Source of the DNA: Streptomyces sp. NBC_00289
GTDB taxonomy: Bacteria > Actinomycetota > Actinomycetes > Streptomycetales > Streptomycetaceae
Assembly: GCF_041435115.1 (NCBI RefSeq)
Contig: NZ_CP108046.1
Coordinates: 9,858,001-9,922,000, forward strand
Direction of reading: 5' to 3'
Length of the DNA stretch: 64,000 nt
Positions within the stretch are counted from its first letter, which is position 1; each line of letters opens with the position of its first letter. Below are positions 1 to 9,027 of the stretch, one piece after another. A program made the position numbers and the translations under genes. The notes under the pieces are model-generated. The model was not told the DNA's origin and did no database searches. It saw nothing but the letters and a program-made list of their open reading frames with translations.

Positions 1-919
1 ATGGAGGCTGCTGGAGGGCGGGTCGCGCCTGCTCGGTCTGTCCCGAGCAGGCGCGACGGGCTATCGCCCGTGACGCTCTGGGTGCCCTCACGCTGGGCGG
101 CGAGCCGAGACTGGCTCTGACCTTGTCTTTTCCGCGCCGCCCGGGCCGACACCTTCCCGATGACGCATCATGTGGAGTGCGTGGCGATCCTTGAACCGGC
201 CGTAAAGGGATCCTGACCTGCGGTTTCACTGACGCGCATTATGTGCGGTGTGGGCGTTACGGGCGATATCGTCCTACCCCGTGCCGGGGCCGGTCAGCGT
301 GGGGATCACCCGTAGCGTCCGCCAGCCGATCGGCACGGTCGAACGCGTCACACACAGCCGGGGCCCGCAGCGGGCGGACGAGGCAAGGACCACTGTGCAG
401 CGCAGCCGGCTCGTTGCTGCGATCGGAAGCCGGATCGCGAGGAACTCTGGTTAGGCGACGACGGCTTGTGTAAGGGCGGGCACTTGAGCATCGACGAACT
501 TCCGTTGCCTGCTGCCGGAGCGGCCAGCGTCTGCACACAGCCCCAGTCCTAAGAGGTGACCACGGGCAGGTGCGCCCCACGCCGTCGAGCAGTAGCGTCT
601 CCTGCAGCCTTCACTGCTGTCGCTGCAGACCCGCGCTGTCAGTGCTGCGAGCACGCCTGCAGGGGTGGGCGCGGCCGTGGACCGATGATCCGATCCTGGC
701 CAGGCATGCCGAGGCCGGCGAGGCTGGCTGTGCGCCGTGACCGATGAGGGTCGAAGGTGTCGATGCTGGTCATGGCGGGGTCCGACACGCGGGCAGCCAC
801 CACGATGCGGTCCTGCCGCTCGACCCCCAGGGCCATGTGCCCCTGGATCCGCTCGGGATCGTAGGGCACCGCACACGCCGTCACCGGAATTTCCCGGCTG
901 CCCGGCTGCCCGTGGTGCG
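1..919. other. no supported gene
   Basis: I see no convincing gene here. Several short frames are open on both strands, as expected at this GC content, but none has a good ribosome binding site together with recognisable protein features. On the minus strand, roughly 730-890 stays open with a fairly natural composition (it includes the stretch ALGVERQDRIVVAARVSDPA). It could be the end of a decayed gene, but I cannot assign it to a family. Confidence 0.4.
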
Positions 920-1867
920 TCACCGGTGTAGGGACTCGGCGACGGCCGGGTCCTCGAGCACGGTGACGCACCAGGCGAAGTGCTCGTCACCGCCGCCCGG
1001 CGCGAAGGCGTCGCTCGTGGCCATCGCATAGGCGGCCCGGTACAGCAGGAGGTCGTCGACCGCGTAGCCGAACTCGTCGGCGAACCGCGTGGTGAGCTGC
1101 CGGGTGATCTCCGGGGCGTGCTCGGTGCCCGCCGGGAAGATGGCCGCGGCCACGGCGGCGTCGAACCGGGGGTCCCCGCCCGTGGACAGGAAGCCGTAGT
1201 CCACGAGGGCGAGCGGCCGCAGGTCGTCGTCCACCAGCACGGTCTCCGGGAAGACGTCACCGTGGACGACCGCCTCGTCGGTACGGGGCAGCGAGCGCAG
1301 CTTCCGAAGCAGCCGGGCGCGCGTGTCGTCGAAGTCGCGCACATGCGTGGAGAGCCGGTCCGCGCACCGGCTGACCCGCCGGTCCACCAGGTCCGCCAGG
1401 GCGGATCCGAAAGTGGTGTGGCCTTCCCACAGCGAGCGTTCCTCGTCCAGCACAGAAAGGTGCTTGACCTCGTCGACGTCATGGGCGTCCGCGAGGGCGC
1501 GCAGCACGCCGACCAGGCAGTCGACCGCTTCGGGCAGCACCTCGTCCGGGTCGTCGGTGCGGATCCTGCCCGCCAAGGGCTCGCCGGTCAGCTCCCGCTC
1601 CACGGTCATCGGGACACCGTCGATGTCCTCGACGGCGAGGATCTCCGGGGCGCCGAACGGCAGGTGCGCCGCGGCATCGGCGTAGAAACGCTGCATCCGC
1701 CGCAGTTCGGATCCCCGTCGGCGCTCCCACACCTTGGCCACCGTTCCGTCCCCGAGTCGGTAGACGGCTCCCTCCACCGCCGCCTCGACGGGCCCGGCGT
1801 CGGGATATCCGGCGTCGACGAAATGTCGTACGCGCCGGGCCGTGGTGTCCCGTATCGCATCGGACAT
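920..1867 (-). CDS. aminoglycoside phosphotransferase-like kinase (APH/choline kinase fold)
   Basis: A 315-residue protein of the APH phosphotransferase superfamily, soluble and probably cytoplasmic, which would move the gamma-phosphate of a nucleotide to a small molecule. The N-lobe has the beta-strand and lysine pattern GTVAKVWE (about residues 35-42). The catalytic loop is VVHGDVFPETVLVDDDL and the metal-binding DFG equivalent is LVDYGF. The usual HGDxxxxN has threonine where the metal-binding asparagine is expected, so activity may be altered. ATG at 1867 was chosen because GGAAGGAGG lies just upstream; the frame stays open further upstream but in low-quality sequence. Substrate unknown; no resistance phenotype should be assumed. 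It stands alone, next to an IS701 element. Confidence 0.8.
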   Translation of the reverse strand: MSDAIRDTTARRVRHFVDAGYPDAGPVEAAVEGAVYRLGDGTVAKVWERRRGSELRRMQRFYADAAAHLPFGAPEILAVEDIDGVPMTVERELTGEPLAGRIRTDDPDEVLPEAVDCLVGVLRALADAHDVDEVKHLSVLDEERSLWEGHTTFGSALADLVDRRVSRCADRLSTHVRDFDDTRARLLRKLRSLPRTDEAVVHGDVFPETVLVDDDLRPLALVDYGFLSTGGDPRFDAAVAAAIFPAGTEHAPEITRQLTTRFADEFGYAVDDLLLYRAAYAMATSDAFAPGGGDEHFAWCVTVLEDPAVAESLHR

Positions 1868-2364
1868 CTCGTGCCTCCTTCCGCCCCCGGCGTGAACGAC
1901 CGGCCGGTCGGCGGGGCCGACGCCGGGACCATCTCCCACGGTAGGCCCCTCGCCCGCGCGACACCCGGTGACGGAGCGCTGCCGGGCGCCGTGCGGTCCG
2001 CCACGCGTATACGGCGGAACAGTGCCGGCGGATCCTGCGTATCCGGAGCCGACAGTGGCTGTTCCTTCGTGCACTGGCGGCCGTCGCCCGCCGACGGCCG
2101 CGTCCGGCCACTGCGAGGGGACCCGCCGACGGGCACCATGCACTGCGGCGTCCGTCGACCGCAGCCCCCTACCGCCAATCCGGCCGTGCCCCGCCCGGGA
2201 CGCAGGCCGAACTCGACCTTGCAGGATCGTGGGCGGAGCGGGAGGCGGCCCTTGACCAGGGCGCACGGCGAAGGGCCGCCCGGGGCCCGCAGTCCTGTCG
2301 TAGCAGGGCGTTCCCACCTCAGAGCCCAAGCTGCGATTCAGCGCTACCGACTAGTAGGACATGG

Positions 2365-3758
2365 TCAGGTTCGTATGGGGGTGGGTATGTCGCGGTGGCA
2401 GGTGGGGCAGGCACCGTTCCAGGTGGCGAGGAGTGTCTGGAGTTCGCGGACGACCTGGTAGAGGCTCAGACCTGCACCGCGGCTTTTGGGTGGTGGGCCA
2501 ATCGTTGCAGGGTGCAGAAGGCGTGGGCGGCGGAGACGAGGGTGACGTGGTGGTGCCAGCCGTTCCAGGTGCGGCCTTCGAAGTGGGCAAGTCCCAGGGC
2601 CTGTTTCATCTCGCGGTAGTCGTGCTCGATGCGCCAGCGCAGCTTGGCCAGCCGCACCAAAGTGGCCAGCGGCATCCCGGAGGGCAGGTCCGACAGCCAG
2701 AACTGCACCGGTTCGGGTTCGGTGGCGGGCCACTCGGCCAGCAGCCAGCGTTCGGGCAGTTCAGCACCGTCGCTGGTCTTGCGGACGCCTCGTCCGGCGG
2801 GTCGCACGCGCAGGGCCACGAACCGCGAGTACATGCGTTTGAAGGTGCTGATCCCCTTGCCGGGCCGGGAGCCTTCCCTCCAGGACACCGGCCTGGCAGC
2901 TGCCCGCCCGGCTGCGATGACCAGCTCTTTCATGGTCTGCGCAGGCTCGGGGTACTGCATTGCCGGTGGCCGGCCGGTGCCCGCGTAGGCGGGCTGGACG
3001 GGCCGGGCGTCGGCCGGATGAGCGGTGTGGCGGGAGGAAATGCCCACCGCATAGGGCAGGTTGCGTTCTTCCAGGCCGTGGCGGAAAGCGGCGGCATCCC
3101 CGTAACCGGCGTCCGCGACGACCAGGGGAATGTCGATGCCCCACGACCGGGTCTCGTCGATCATGTCCAGGGCCAGCTGCCACTTCTCCACATGCCCCAC
3201 TCCTGCGGGAATGCCGCAGCGGGTGCGGCGGGCGACCTTGTCCGGGTCCGCCTCCGGAGAGGCCGGATCCCAGGACGCGGGCAGGAACAGCCGCCAGTTC
3301 ACCGCAGCCGAGGCATGATCCCGGGCCAGGTGCAGCGACACTCCGACCTGGCATTTGGTGACCTTGCCCGCAGTGCCGGTGTACTGCCGGGACACACACG
3401 CCGAGGCGTCCCCGTCCTTCAAGAAGCTGGTGTCGTCGACGATCAACGCCTCCGGGCCGATCGCCTCCTGCATTCGCCAGGCTGTACGGGCCCGCACATG
3501 CGCCGGATCCCACGGGCTCGTCGTCACAAAGTGGGCCAGGGCCTGCCGGTTGCCGTCCTCACCCAGACGGGCCGCCATCGGCTCCACCGACTTGCGGCGC
3601 CCGTCCAGCAGCAACCCCCGCACATACGCCTGCCCCCACCGCCGCTGATCCGCACGGAAGAACCCGTCGAACAACTCCGCAGCGAATGCCTCCAGGTCCT
3701 CCCGGACCTCGGCCATCTCCTCAGGTGTCACACCACCCCAACGACACCCAAGCATCAA
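2365..3758 (-). CDS. IS701-family DDE transposase, predicted -1 frameshift product
   Basis: Cut-and-paste transposase with an RNase H-like DDE core: IVDDTSFLKDG (first Asp), VVADAGYGD (second Asp) and RWRIEHDYREMKQALGL (Glu). The zero frame runs 3758-2466 (430 residues) and stops soon after HHPKAAVQV. A CCCAAAA heptamer at 2490-2484 would let ribosomes slip by -1 and add about 40 residues ending TWNGACPTCHRDIP, stopping near 2365. The second IS701 copy in this window has the same heptamer and a homologous CxxCHR tail, so I read this as programmed frameshifting, not damage. The start could also be the GTG a few codons downstream. Confidence 0.85.
2484..2490 (-). other. putative -1 ribosomal frameshift heptamer CCCAAAA (IS701 copy 1)
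   Basis: On the minus strand the zero-frame codons CCA AAA are preceded by C, giving the classic X XXY YYZ form C CCA AAA. After a -1 slip the next codons read AGC CGC GGT and continue into the conserved tail. The equivalent site in the other IS701 copy is 62604-62610. Confidence 0.6.
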
Positions 3759-3805
3759 CAGACACGCCTCTCACGGATGAAGATGACCAAGCCCTACTAG
3801 TTGTG

Positions 3806-5280
3806 GGGAGTGTCATGAATCAGGTGTGGATCTCCCCGAAGGAGTGAGCCTGATGAGTACGACGACTGGTCACCTGATCGAGACCGTGGAGGGCGTGTCG
3901 CTTGCCGAGGTCGGCGGTGGCGTCGAGGGTGCCGACGTGAAGTCGATGCCGGTGTCGCAGAATGGTCTGTCCAGTGAGCTGCTGGAGGAGCTGGCCGCGC
4001 TCGCGGCCGAGAAGGTCCGCGGAGAGGGACTGCGGCTGATGGGCGAGGGCGGCCTGCTGCCCGAGCTCGCTCAGCACCTGATGCAGTCCGCGCTGGAAGC
4101 AGAGATGGACCAGCACCTGGCCGACGGGGTCGGCCGCGTCGGCGGGCGCGGGTCGCGCTCGGGCGGCAACACCCGCAACGGCTACCGGAGCAAGAAGGTG
4201 ATGACGGAGGTCGGCGCCGTCACGGTGCAGATCCCGCGAGACCGTCTGGGCACCTTCCAGCCCCGGCTGCTGCCCAAGTACGCCCGCCGCACTGGTGCGT
4301 TGGACGACCTGGTGATCTCGCTGACCGCAAAGGGCCTGACCTCCGGCGAGATCGTCTCCCATCTCGCCCAGACGTACGGGATGACGACAACGAAGGAGAC
4401 CATCTCCACGATCACCGACAAGGCCCTGGAATCGATGGCGGAATGGCGCACCCGCCCGCTCGACGCGGTCTACCCGGTCGTCTTCATCGATGCCGTGCAC
4501 GTCAAGATCCGAGACGGTCATGTCGCCAACCGGCCCATCTACGTGGCCATCGCGGTCACCGCCGACGGCTACCGCGAGATCCTCGGCCTGTGGGCCGGCG
4601 ACGGCGGCGAGGGCGCCAAGTACTGGCAGACGGTGCTCACCGAGATCAAGAACAGAGGCGTCCGTGATGTGCTGATGCTGGTCTGCGACGGGCTCAGCGC
4701 CCTGCCCGACGCGGTGAACGCCGTCTGGCCCCGGACTGTGGTGCAGACTTGCGTGGTTCATCTCCTGCGCGCGAGTCTGCGGTATGCCTCACGCCGCGAC
4801 TGGGCCGACGTCGCACGCGACCTCAAGCCCGTCTACACCGCTGTCAACGAGGACGAGGCCCGGGCACGGCTGACCGACTTCGACGACAAGTGGGGCAAGC
4901 GCTATCCGTCGATCGCCGGGACCTGGGAGCGGGCCTGGAGCGAATTCGTGCCCTTCCTCGGTCTGCCCGACGCGATCCGGCAGGTCGTCTACACCACGAA
5001 CGCGATCGAGTCCCTCAACGCCCGCTACCGGCGCGCGGCCCAGGCCTGCGGACACTTCCCCAACGAGACCGCCGCCTTGAAACGCCTCTACCTCGCCACC
5101 CTCGCACTCGACCCCACCGGCCGCGGCCGCCAGCGCTGGAACAACCGCTGGAAAAGCGCTTTGAACGAGTTCGACGTTCTCTTCGACGGCCGCCTTACCG
5201 CCGGACGAGTGTAGGCCGACCAGCCCACCGAAAAACCTGTAGGCCAAACAGACGAACCACACCTGAATCCTGATAGACCC
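3806..5280 (+). mobile_element. IS256-family insertion sequence
   Basis: A 1475-bp element with 24-bp imperfect inverted repeats whose inner parts end in CAGGTGTGG. The 8-bp target duplication TAGTTGTG is exact at 3798-3805 and 5281-5288, as expected for IS256. Removing the element restores a sequence in which the IS701 right end was followed directly by TTGTGGTGTCTCGG. Confidence 0.92.
3853..5214 (+). CDS. IS256-family transposase
   Basis: A 453-residue mutator-type DDE transposase that looks intact. Visible family landmarks are GRGSRSGGNTRNGYRSKKV, VVFIDAVHVKIRDGHV (first catalytic Asp), LMLVCDGLSALPDAV (second Asp), VVQTCVVHLLRASLRYAS (the C/D-x2-H signature) and VVYTTNAIESLNARYRRA (catalytic Glu in NAIES). 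ATG 3853 follows GAAGGAGTGAGCCTG; another in-frame ATG lies 27 bases upstream inside the inverted repeat. Probably functional. Confidence 0.93.
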   Translation: MSTTTGHLIETVEGVSLAEVGGGVEGADVKSMPVSQNGLSSELLEELAALAAEKVRGEGLRLMGEGGLLPELAQHLMQSALEAEMDQHLADGVGRVGGRGSRSGGNTRNGYRSKKVMTEVGAVTVQIPRDRLGTFQPRLLPKYARRTGALDDLVISLTAKGLTSGEIVSHLAQTYGMTTTKETISTITDKALESMAEWRTRPLDAVYPVVFIDAVHVKIRDGHVANRPIYVAIAVTADGYREILGLWAGDGGEGAKYWQTVLTEIKNRGVRDVLMLVCDGLSALPDAVNAVWPRTVVQTCVVHLLRASLRYASRRDWADVARDLKPVYTAVNEDEARARLTDFDDKWGKRYPSIAGTWERAWSEFVPFLGLPDAIRQVVYTTNAIESLNARYRRAAQACGHFPNETAALKRLYLATLALDPTGRGRQRWNNRWKSALNEFDVLFDGRLTAGRV

Positions 5281-5305
5281 TAGTTGTGGTGTCTCGGGAC
5301 CTTGG

Positions 5306-6395
5306 TTACGCGAAGTCCTCGAAGGTGAGCTGCTGCGGGATGTCCGCGAGTGGTTCGGGCGGCTGGTCGAAGACGATTCGGTAGTTGCTCCCGGCGGTCC
5401 GGCTGATGGGCGGTCGGCCGCCGAGCTCGGCGTGCGGCCGCTCGTGGTTGTAGTAGTTCACGAACTCCGCGAGTGCGACGCGGCGTTCACGCTCGGTTGT
5501 GTAGTCGCGGACGTACGCCCACTCGCGGGAGAGCGTCCCGTTATACCTCTCCGCCTTCCCGTTCGTGCGCGGCGTGTACGGCCTGGTCCGCTTGTGCTTC
5601 GTACCGGGCGCGGCGAGCGCGTCAGCCCAGGTCGTAGACCGGTAGCACACACCGTTGTCGGTGAGGCAGCGGCGGATCGGTGTGATGTCGTGGGCGGCGA
5701 AGAAGGCAACGGCCCGGTGCCAGAAGGCGACCGCGGTGATGGCCTTCTCATCGTCCAGGGCTCGTTGTAGGCGAGCCGGGAGTGGTCGTCGAGCGCCGAA
5801 TGCAGGTACGTGTATCCGACCTTGCCGGTGCCGGGACCGGTGCGTTTGGAGGCGCGGGCGGACTCGGTGCCGACGCCGTGTATCCGCCAGCCGCCGCCGG
5901 TCGGGATGCGTCCGAGTTTCTTGACGTCGGCGTGGACCAGGTCGCCGACCCGGTCGTGTTCGTAGCGGATGACGTCGCGCAACTGCTCGCCGGTCGGTGG
6001 GTCGAGGTCCCGGAGCCGGTTGAGTCCTCGCCTCACCAGGATGCGGTGGACGGTCGAGGGCGCGAGTGTGACGTCGTGCAGCCGCTGTAGGTCGGCGGCG
6101 AGCCGGGCTGGCCCGTGCTTGGTCTGCCGCCGCAGCGCCTCCACCAGGTCGGCGATGTCATCGGGGTGCGGGCGGGGCGGGAGGAGTGGTCGAGCAGTCC
6201 GTTCTCGCCGTGCGCGCGCCAGCGGGCGTACCACTTGGCCAGGCAGCGGCGGGAGATTCCGGCTTCCGCAGCCACGTGCGCGATCGGACGTCCGGCGTCG
6301 ATCCGCAGGCACAAGCGCAGGCGTCCTTCGGGGGGCAGCGGTGCGTTCCGGTGTCCCCTGCTGGTGGCGCTCCTGGACTCGGCGGCCGCGTTCAT
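5306..6395 (-). pseudogene. IS481-family transposase, frameshifted
   Basis: Three consecutive reading frames make up one IS481/integrase-core transposase. The N-terminal HTH part starts at 6395 (MNAAAESRSATSRGHRNAPL, then RRCLAKWYARWRAHGENGLL). The middle part has TVHRILVRRGLNRLRDLD, DLVHADVKKLGRIPTGGGWR and SALDDHSRLAYNE. The C-terminal part (5650-5306) contains RPYTPRTNGKAERYNGTL and NYYNHERPHAELGGRPP. At least two frameshifts separate them, near 6150 and 5700, so the gene is dead unless supplied in trans. It lies directly beyond the IS256 element. Confidence 0.88.
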
Positions 6396-6423
6396 CGGGA
6401 GCCCTGGGATCTCAGGGCTCCCG
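6396..6423 (-). terminator. stem-loop terminator after the VOC gene
   Basis: An 11-bp perfect stem (CGGGAGCCCTG with CAGGGCTCCCG) closes a 6-base loop. It begins 22 bases past the stop codon of the VOC-domain gene read on the minus strand. There is no T-tract, which is common for Streptomyces terminators. Confidence 0.6.
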
Positions 6424-6444
6424 CGTGAGCGGCTTTGCGTGGCG

Positions 6445-6843
6445 TCAGCGTGCGAACTTTTCGATGGCCGCCGGGGTGACGGGGGTGAAGAAGTTGACGA
6501 GGTTGCCGTCGGGGTCACGGAACAGCAGCGACCGGTTGCCCCAGGGCATCGTGGTGGGCTCGGTGACGAAGTCGGTGACGAAGCCGGTCAGGTTCTGGTG
6601 CACGCGGTCCACGTCGTCGACGAGGAACTCGGTGATCACGCTGTGGTTGTCCGCCGGGCGGGCAGAGCCCGGGGCGAACAGCGGGACGGTGCGGGTGCCG
6701 GCGATCGCGAGGGTGGCGCCCGCGGTGGTGAGTTCGGCGAAGTCTTCGGTGGCCCACGTCGCCCGCGCCCCTGTGGCTCGCTCATAGAACTCGACGAGGC
6801 GCGCCACGTCGCTGGTGATGATGCGGATCGAGACGAAGTCCAT
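6445..6843 (-). CDS. VOC-superfamily (glyoxalase/bleomycin-resistance fold) protein
   Basis: A 132-residue single VOC protein of two beta-alpha-beta-beta-beta modules. Recognisable parts are VSIRIITSDVARLVEFYERA at the N-terminus, an ITEFLVDDVDRVH strand and loop, and the family ending GNRSLLFRDPDGNLVNFFTP. Such proteins are metal-dependent lyases or dioxygenases, or bind drugs; the substrate cannot be told from sequence. ATG 6843 is preceded by AAGGAG, so the longer open frame is not used. It diverges from the WYL regulator across about 90 bases, which suggests that regulator controls it. Confidence 0.88.
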   Translation of the reverse strand: MDFVSIRIITSDVARLVEFYERATGARATWATEDFAELTTAGATLAIAGTRTVPLFAPGSARPADNHSVITEFLVDDVDRVHQNLTGFVTDFVTEPTTMPWGNRSLLFRDPDGNLVNFFTPVTPAAIEKFAR

Positions 6844-6936
6844 GGGGATCTCCTTGGCTGTGCTGGAGGCGTGCACTGCGCAGGCTAGGAGAAATAGTGG
6901 ACAGAATCGGTCCTGTATTCGCATTAGATTGTGCAC

Positions 6937-7926
6937 ATGCCCCGACCCACTGCCCGCGTGCTGACACTCCTGGAGCTGCTGCAGTCGGGCGGCACCCGGA
7001 CGGTGGCCGAACTAGCCGACCGGCTCGGTGTCGAAGGGCGCACCGTGCGGCGGTATGTGGACCAGCTGATCGACCTGGATGTGCCCGTGGAATCGGTGCG
7101 CGGCCGCTACGGCGGGTACCGGCTCGCTCCCGGGTACCGCTTGCCTCCGCTCATGCTCAGCGACGACGAGGCGCTGGCCGTGCTGCTCGGCCTGGTCGCC
7201 GGCCGCCGAGCAGGGCTGACGACGACGGAGCACACGGCAAGCGAGACGGCATCGGCAAAGATCCGGCGGGTGCTGCCCAAGCACATCGCCCGTCGGCTCG
7301 ACACACTTGTGGAGGCTCTCGCCTTCACGGATCAGCTCGGCGAGTTCGACACCCCGGACGCTGGGGTCCTGCTCACCATCGCCGATGCGGTGCGCCACCG
7401 CCGACCGGTCTCGATCCGCTACACCGACCGCGACGGACGGCGCAGCGAACGCACGCTGCACGCGTACGGGATCGTCGCCCATGCGGGCCGGTGGTACGTC
7501 ACGGGCAAGGAAACCCAGATCGGCGAGGACCGAACCTTCCGGCTCGATCGCATCGCAGACGCGCGGACCCTGCCCGGCTCATTCGAAGCGCCCGTGGGTC
7601 CCGGTCCGGCACAGCGCGTGTTGTCAGCGTTCGCCACGGCCGAGTACCGGCATGAGGTGACCTTGCGGATCCACGGGACAGTTGAGCAGATCCGCGCCCA
7701 CCTTCCCGCCAGCGTCGCGAGCCTGGAGGAGCACGAGCCCGCGGCAGGCCAGGACCGGGCGACCGAGCGCTGGCTGCGCGTCGAGCTGCGGGCGGAGCGG
7801 CTCGACTGGTTGCCTCCAGTACTCGCCTCACTCGACCGGCCGTTCGTCATCGAGCGCCCCGATGAACTGCGCGACCTCGTCACCGCGCTCGCCGATCGCC
7901 TTGCGTCCTACGCCCGCCAAGCCTGA
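6937..7926 (+). CDS. WYL-domain HTH transcriptional regulator (YafY/DeoR-like)
   Basis: A 329-residue regulator. The N-terminal winged helix (TVAELADRLGVEGRTVRRYV, about residues 20-40) is followed by a WYL domain with the usual core positions (VSIRYTDRDGRRSERTLHAYG and HAGRWYVTGKE) and a C-terminal WCX extension. WYL domains sense ligands or nucleic acids. ATG 6937 has no ribosome binding site, and a TAGATT box ends only six bases upstream, so the mRNA may be leaderless; GTG 6931 is the alternative start. The divergent VOC gene is the likely target. Confidence 0.9.
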   Translation: MPRPTARVLTLLELLQSGGTRTVAELADRLGVEGRTVRRYVDQLIDLDVPVESVRGRYGGYRLAPGYRLPPLMLSDDEALAVLLGLVAGRRAGLTTTEHTASETASAKIRRVLPKHIARRLDTLVEALAFTDQLGEFDTPDAGVLLTIADAVRHRRPVSIRYTDRDGRRSERTLHAYGIVAHAGRWYVTGKETQIGEDRTFRLDRIADARTLPGSFEAPVGPGPAQRVLSAFATAEYRHEVTLRIHGTVEQIRAHLPASVASLEEHEPAAGQDRATERWLRVELRAERLDWLPPVLASLDRPFVIERPDELRDLVTALADRLASYARQA

Positions 7927-8272
7927 CCGCGAGGAACCAATGTCATGAGATGGCACAGCTAGAGGTCACGGGTCCGCTCCGGCGTGTTCGGCTTATCCCT
8001 GCAGCCGAAGGGGGTGCCTCTGTGTGGACAGCCTCAGATCGGGGGTTCGCGGCCCCGCCATCAGGCAGGCGCTGGGCTGCGGGCAAGCACGATGTGCGAT
8101 GACCTCAACACGGGACCTGGCGCGCGTCGACGGCACGGGCCGCGCCCGAGTGTTTGACGAACACCCGCGCAGGCTGCCCTCGGTGTACCGCCAGTGTCGC
8201 GATCGTGCGTCGGCGGAGTGCTCCGGCAGCGTCGCGTGATGCCAAGCTCCGCCGCCCCACACGTGAATGCGG
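7927..8272. other. intergenic, nothing recognised
   Basis: Between the convergent ends of the WYL and TetR genes. Short open frames occur, but none has coding features or a ribosome binding site that I can support. I see no clear terminator hairpin. Confidence 0.4.
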
Positions 8273-8926
8273 CTACAGAGCTTGGAGTATGCCGGCGTCG
8301 GGGGATGTCGCGAAGGTCTCCAGGTGGTCGATGGCTGTCTGCAGCGCGTCTTTGAGCGGGGCGATGTCTCGCGCGACCTGGGCGAGGAGCATGCCGCCCT
8401 GGAAGGCGGCAAGGAGCAGGTTGGCCAGCTGCGTGGGTTCTGCCTCAGCGCTGAGGCGCCCCAGTTGCCGCATGTGCTCGATTCCGTCGCGGAAGATGTT
8501 CCTCCACTGGTCGAACGCGTTCGCGAGCTCGTCGTGAACGTCAAGGTCCGTCTTGATGATCTCGCTCGCCAGAGAGCCGAGGCTGCAGCCTTCCTGGTAG
8601 GCGCGCTCGTAGCCGACGTAGACGGCTGCCCACGCCCGAAAAGCGTCGAGGTTGTCGAAGCGGGCGAATCGCTCGCCGCGGTGGAAGGTGAGGACGCGTT
8701 CGGCCTGCCAGGCGATCACGGCCAGGACGAGACTCTCCTTGGTCGGGAAGTAGTGGTTGAGCTGTGATCCGCTGACGCCCGCTGCCCGGCGGAGCTGTTC
8801 GTTGTTCGTCGCGTGGACCCCCTTGGTGTAGATGATCTCCGCGGCGTGCTCCAGGATGCGGGCCCGTGTTGCCTGTCCCTTGACGGTGAGTTCGCGGGGC
8901 TCGCGAGCTGCGGTGGTGGGTTGCAT
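8273..8926 (-). CDS. TetR-family repressor
   Basis: A 217-residue TetR regulator. The N-terminal HTH spans about residues 18-65 (ATRARILEHAAEIIYTKGVH, then LRRAAGVSGSQLNHYFPTKE). The helical C-terminal ligand domain resembles the YxaF/LmrA group, with a WRNIFRDGIEHM segment. It is transcribed divergently from an MDR-type oxidoreductase. The gap between them holds two copies of the same 16-bp palindrome, so it probably represses both genes until a small-molecule inducer binds. Confidence 0.92.
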   Translation of the reverse strand: MQPTTAAREPRELTVKGQATRARILEHAAEIIYTKGVHATNNEQLRRAAGVSGSQLNHYFPTKESLVLAVIAWQAERVLTFHRGERFARFDNLDAFRAWAAVYVGYERAYQEGCSLGSLASEIIKTDLDVHDELANAFDQWRNIFRDGIEHMRQLGRLSAEAEPTQLANLLLAAFQGGMLLAQVARDIAPLKDALQTAIDHLETFATSPDAGILQAL

Positions 8927-8946
8927 GCTTCAGACGATACCTGGAT

Positions 8947-9004
8947 TGGGCTTGACAGCCCACTGTCGACCGGCGTTCACTCAAGAAGTGGGCTGATCAG
9001 CCCA
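8947..9004. promoter_or_regulatory. paired TetR-type operators overlapping a promoter
   Basis: Two 16-bp inverted repeats share the form TGGGCTNNNNAGCCCA: TGGGCTTGACAGCCCA at 8947-8962 and TGGGCTGATCAGCCCA at 8989-9004. The first contains a perfect TTGACA -35 box (8952-8957) for the oxidoreductase gene. The second lies where transcription should start, just upstream of its ribosome binding site. The spacing is about four helical turns centre to centre. Confidence 0.75.
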
Positions 9005-9027
9005 AAATGAGGAAGGGGGCCATCTCG

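Larger units (their letters stand above)
2351..3800 (-). mobile_element. IS701-family insertion sequence, copy 1
   Basis: A 1450-bp element. The ends are inverted repeats starting CTAGTAGGACATGGTCA at the left and, read inward, CTAGTAGGGCTTGGTCA at the right. CTAG at both outer ends is the likely target duplication or part of the ends. It holds one transposase gene. An IS256 element has inserted directly at its right end: that element's target duplication begins with the last three bases of this IS. Confidence 0.9.

Noticed and set aside
980..2461. Long plus-strand open frame opposite the APH-like gene
   Set aside because: It is the antisense shadow of a GC-rich gene; composition and lack of a ribosome binding site do not support coding.
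2466..2500. IS701 copy 1 transposase as a pseudogene because of the C-terminal frame change
   Set aside because: The same frame change occurs at the same CCCAAAA heptamer in a diverged copy, with a conserved tail, which fits programmed frameshifting better.
8024..8239. Small plus-strand gene between the WYL and TetR genes
   Set aside because: No ribosome binding site, Arg-rich composition and no recognisable feature.
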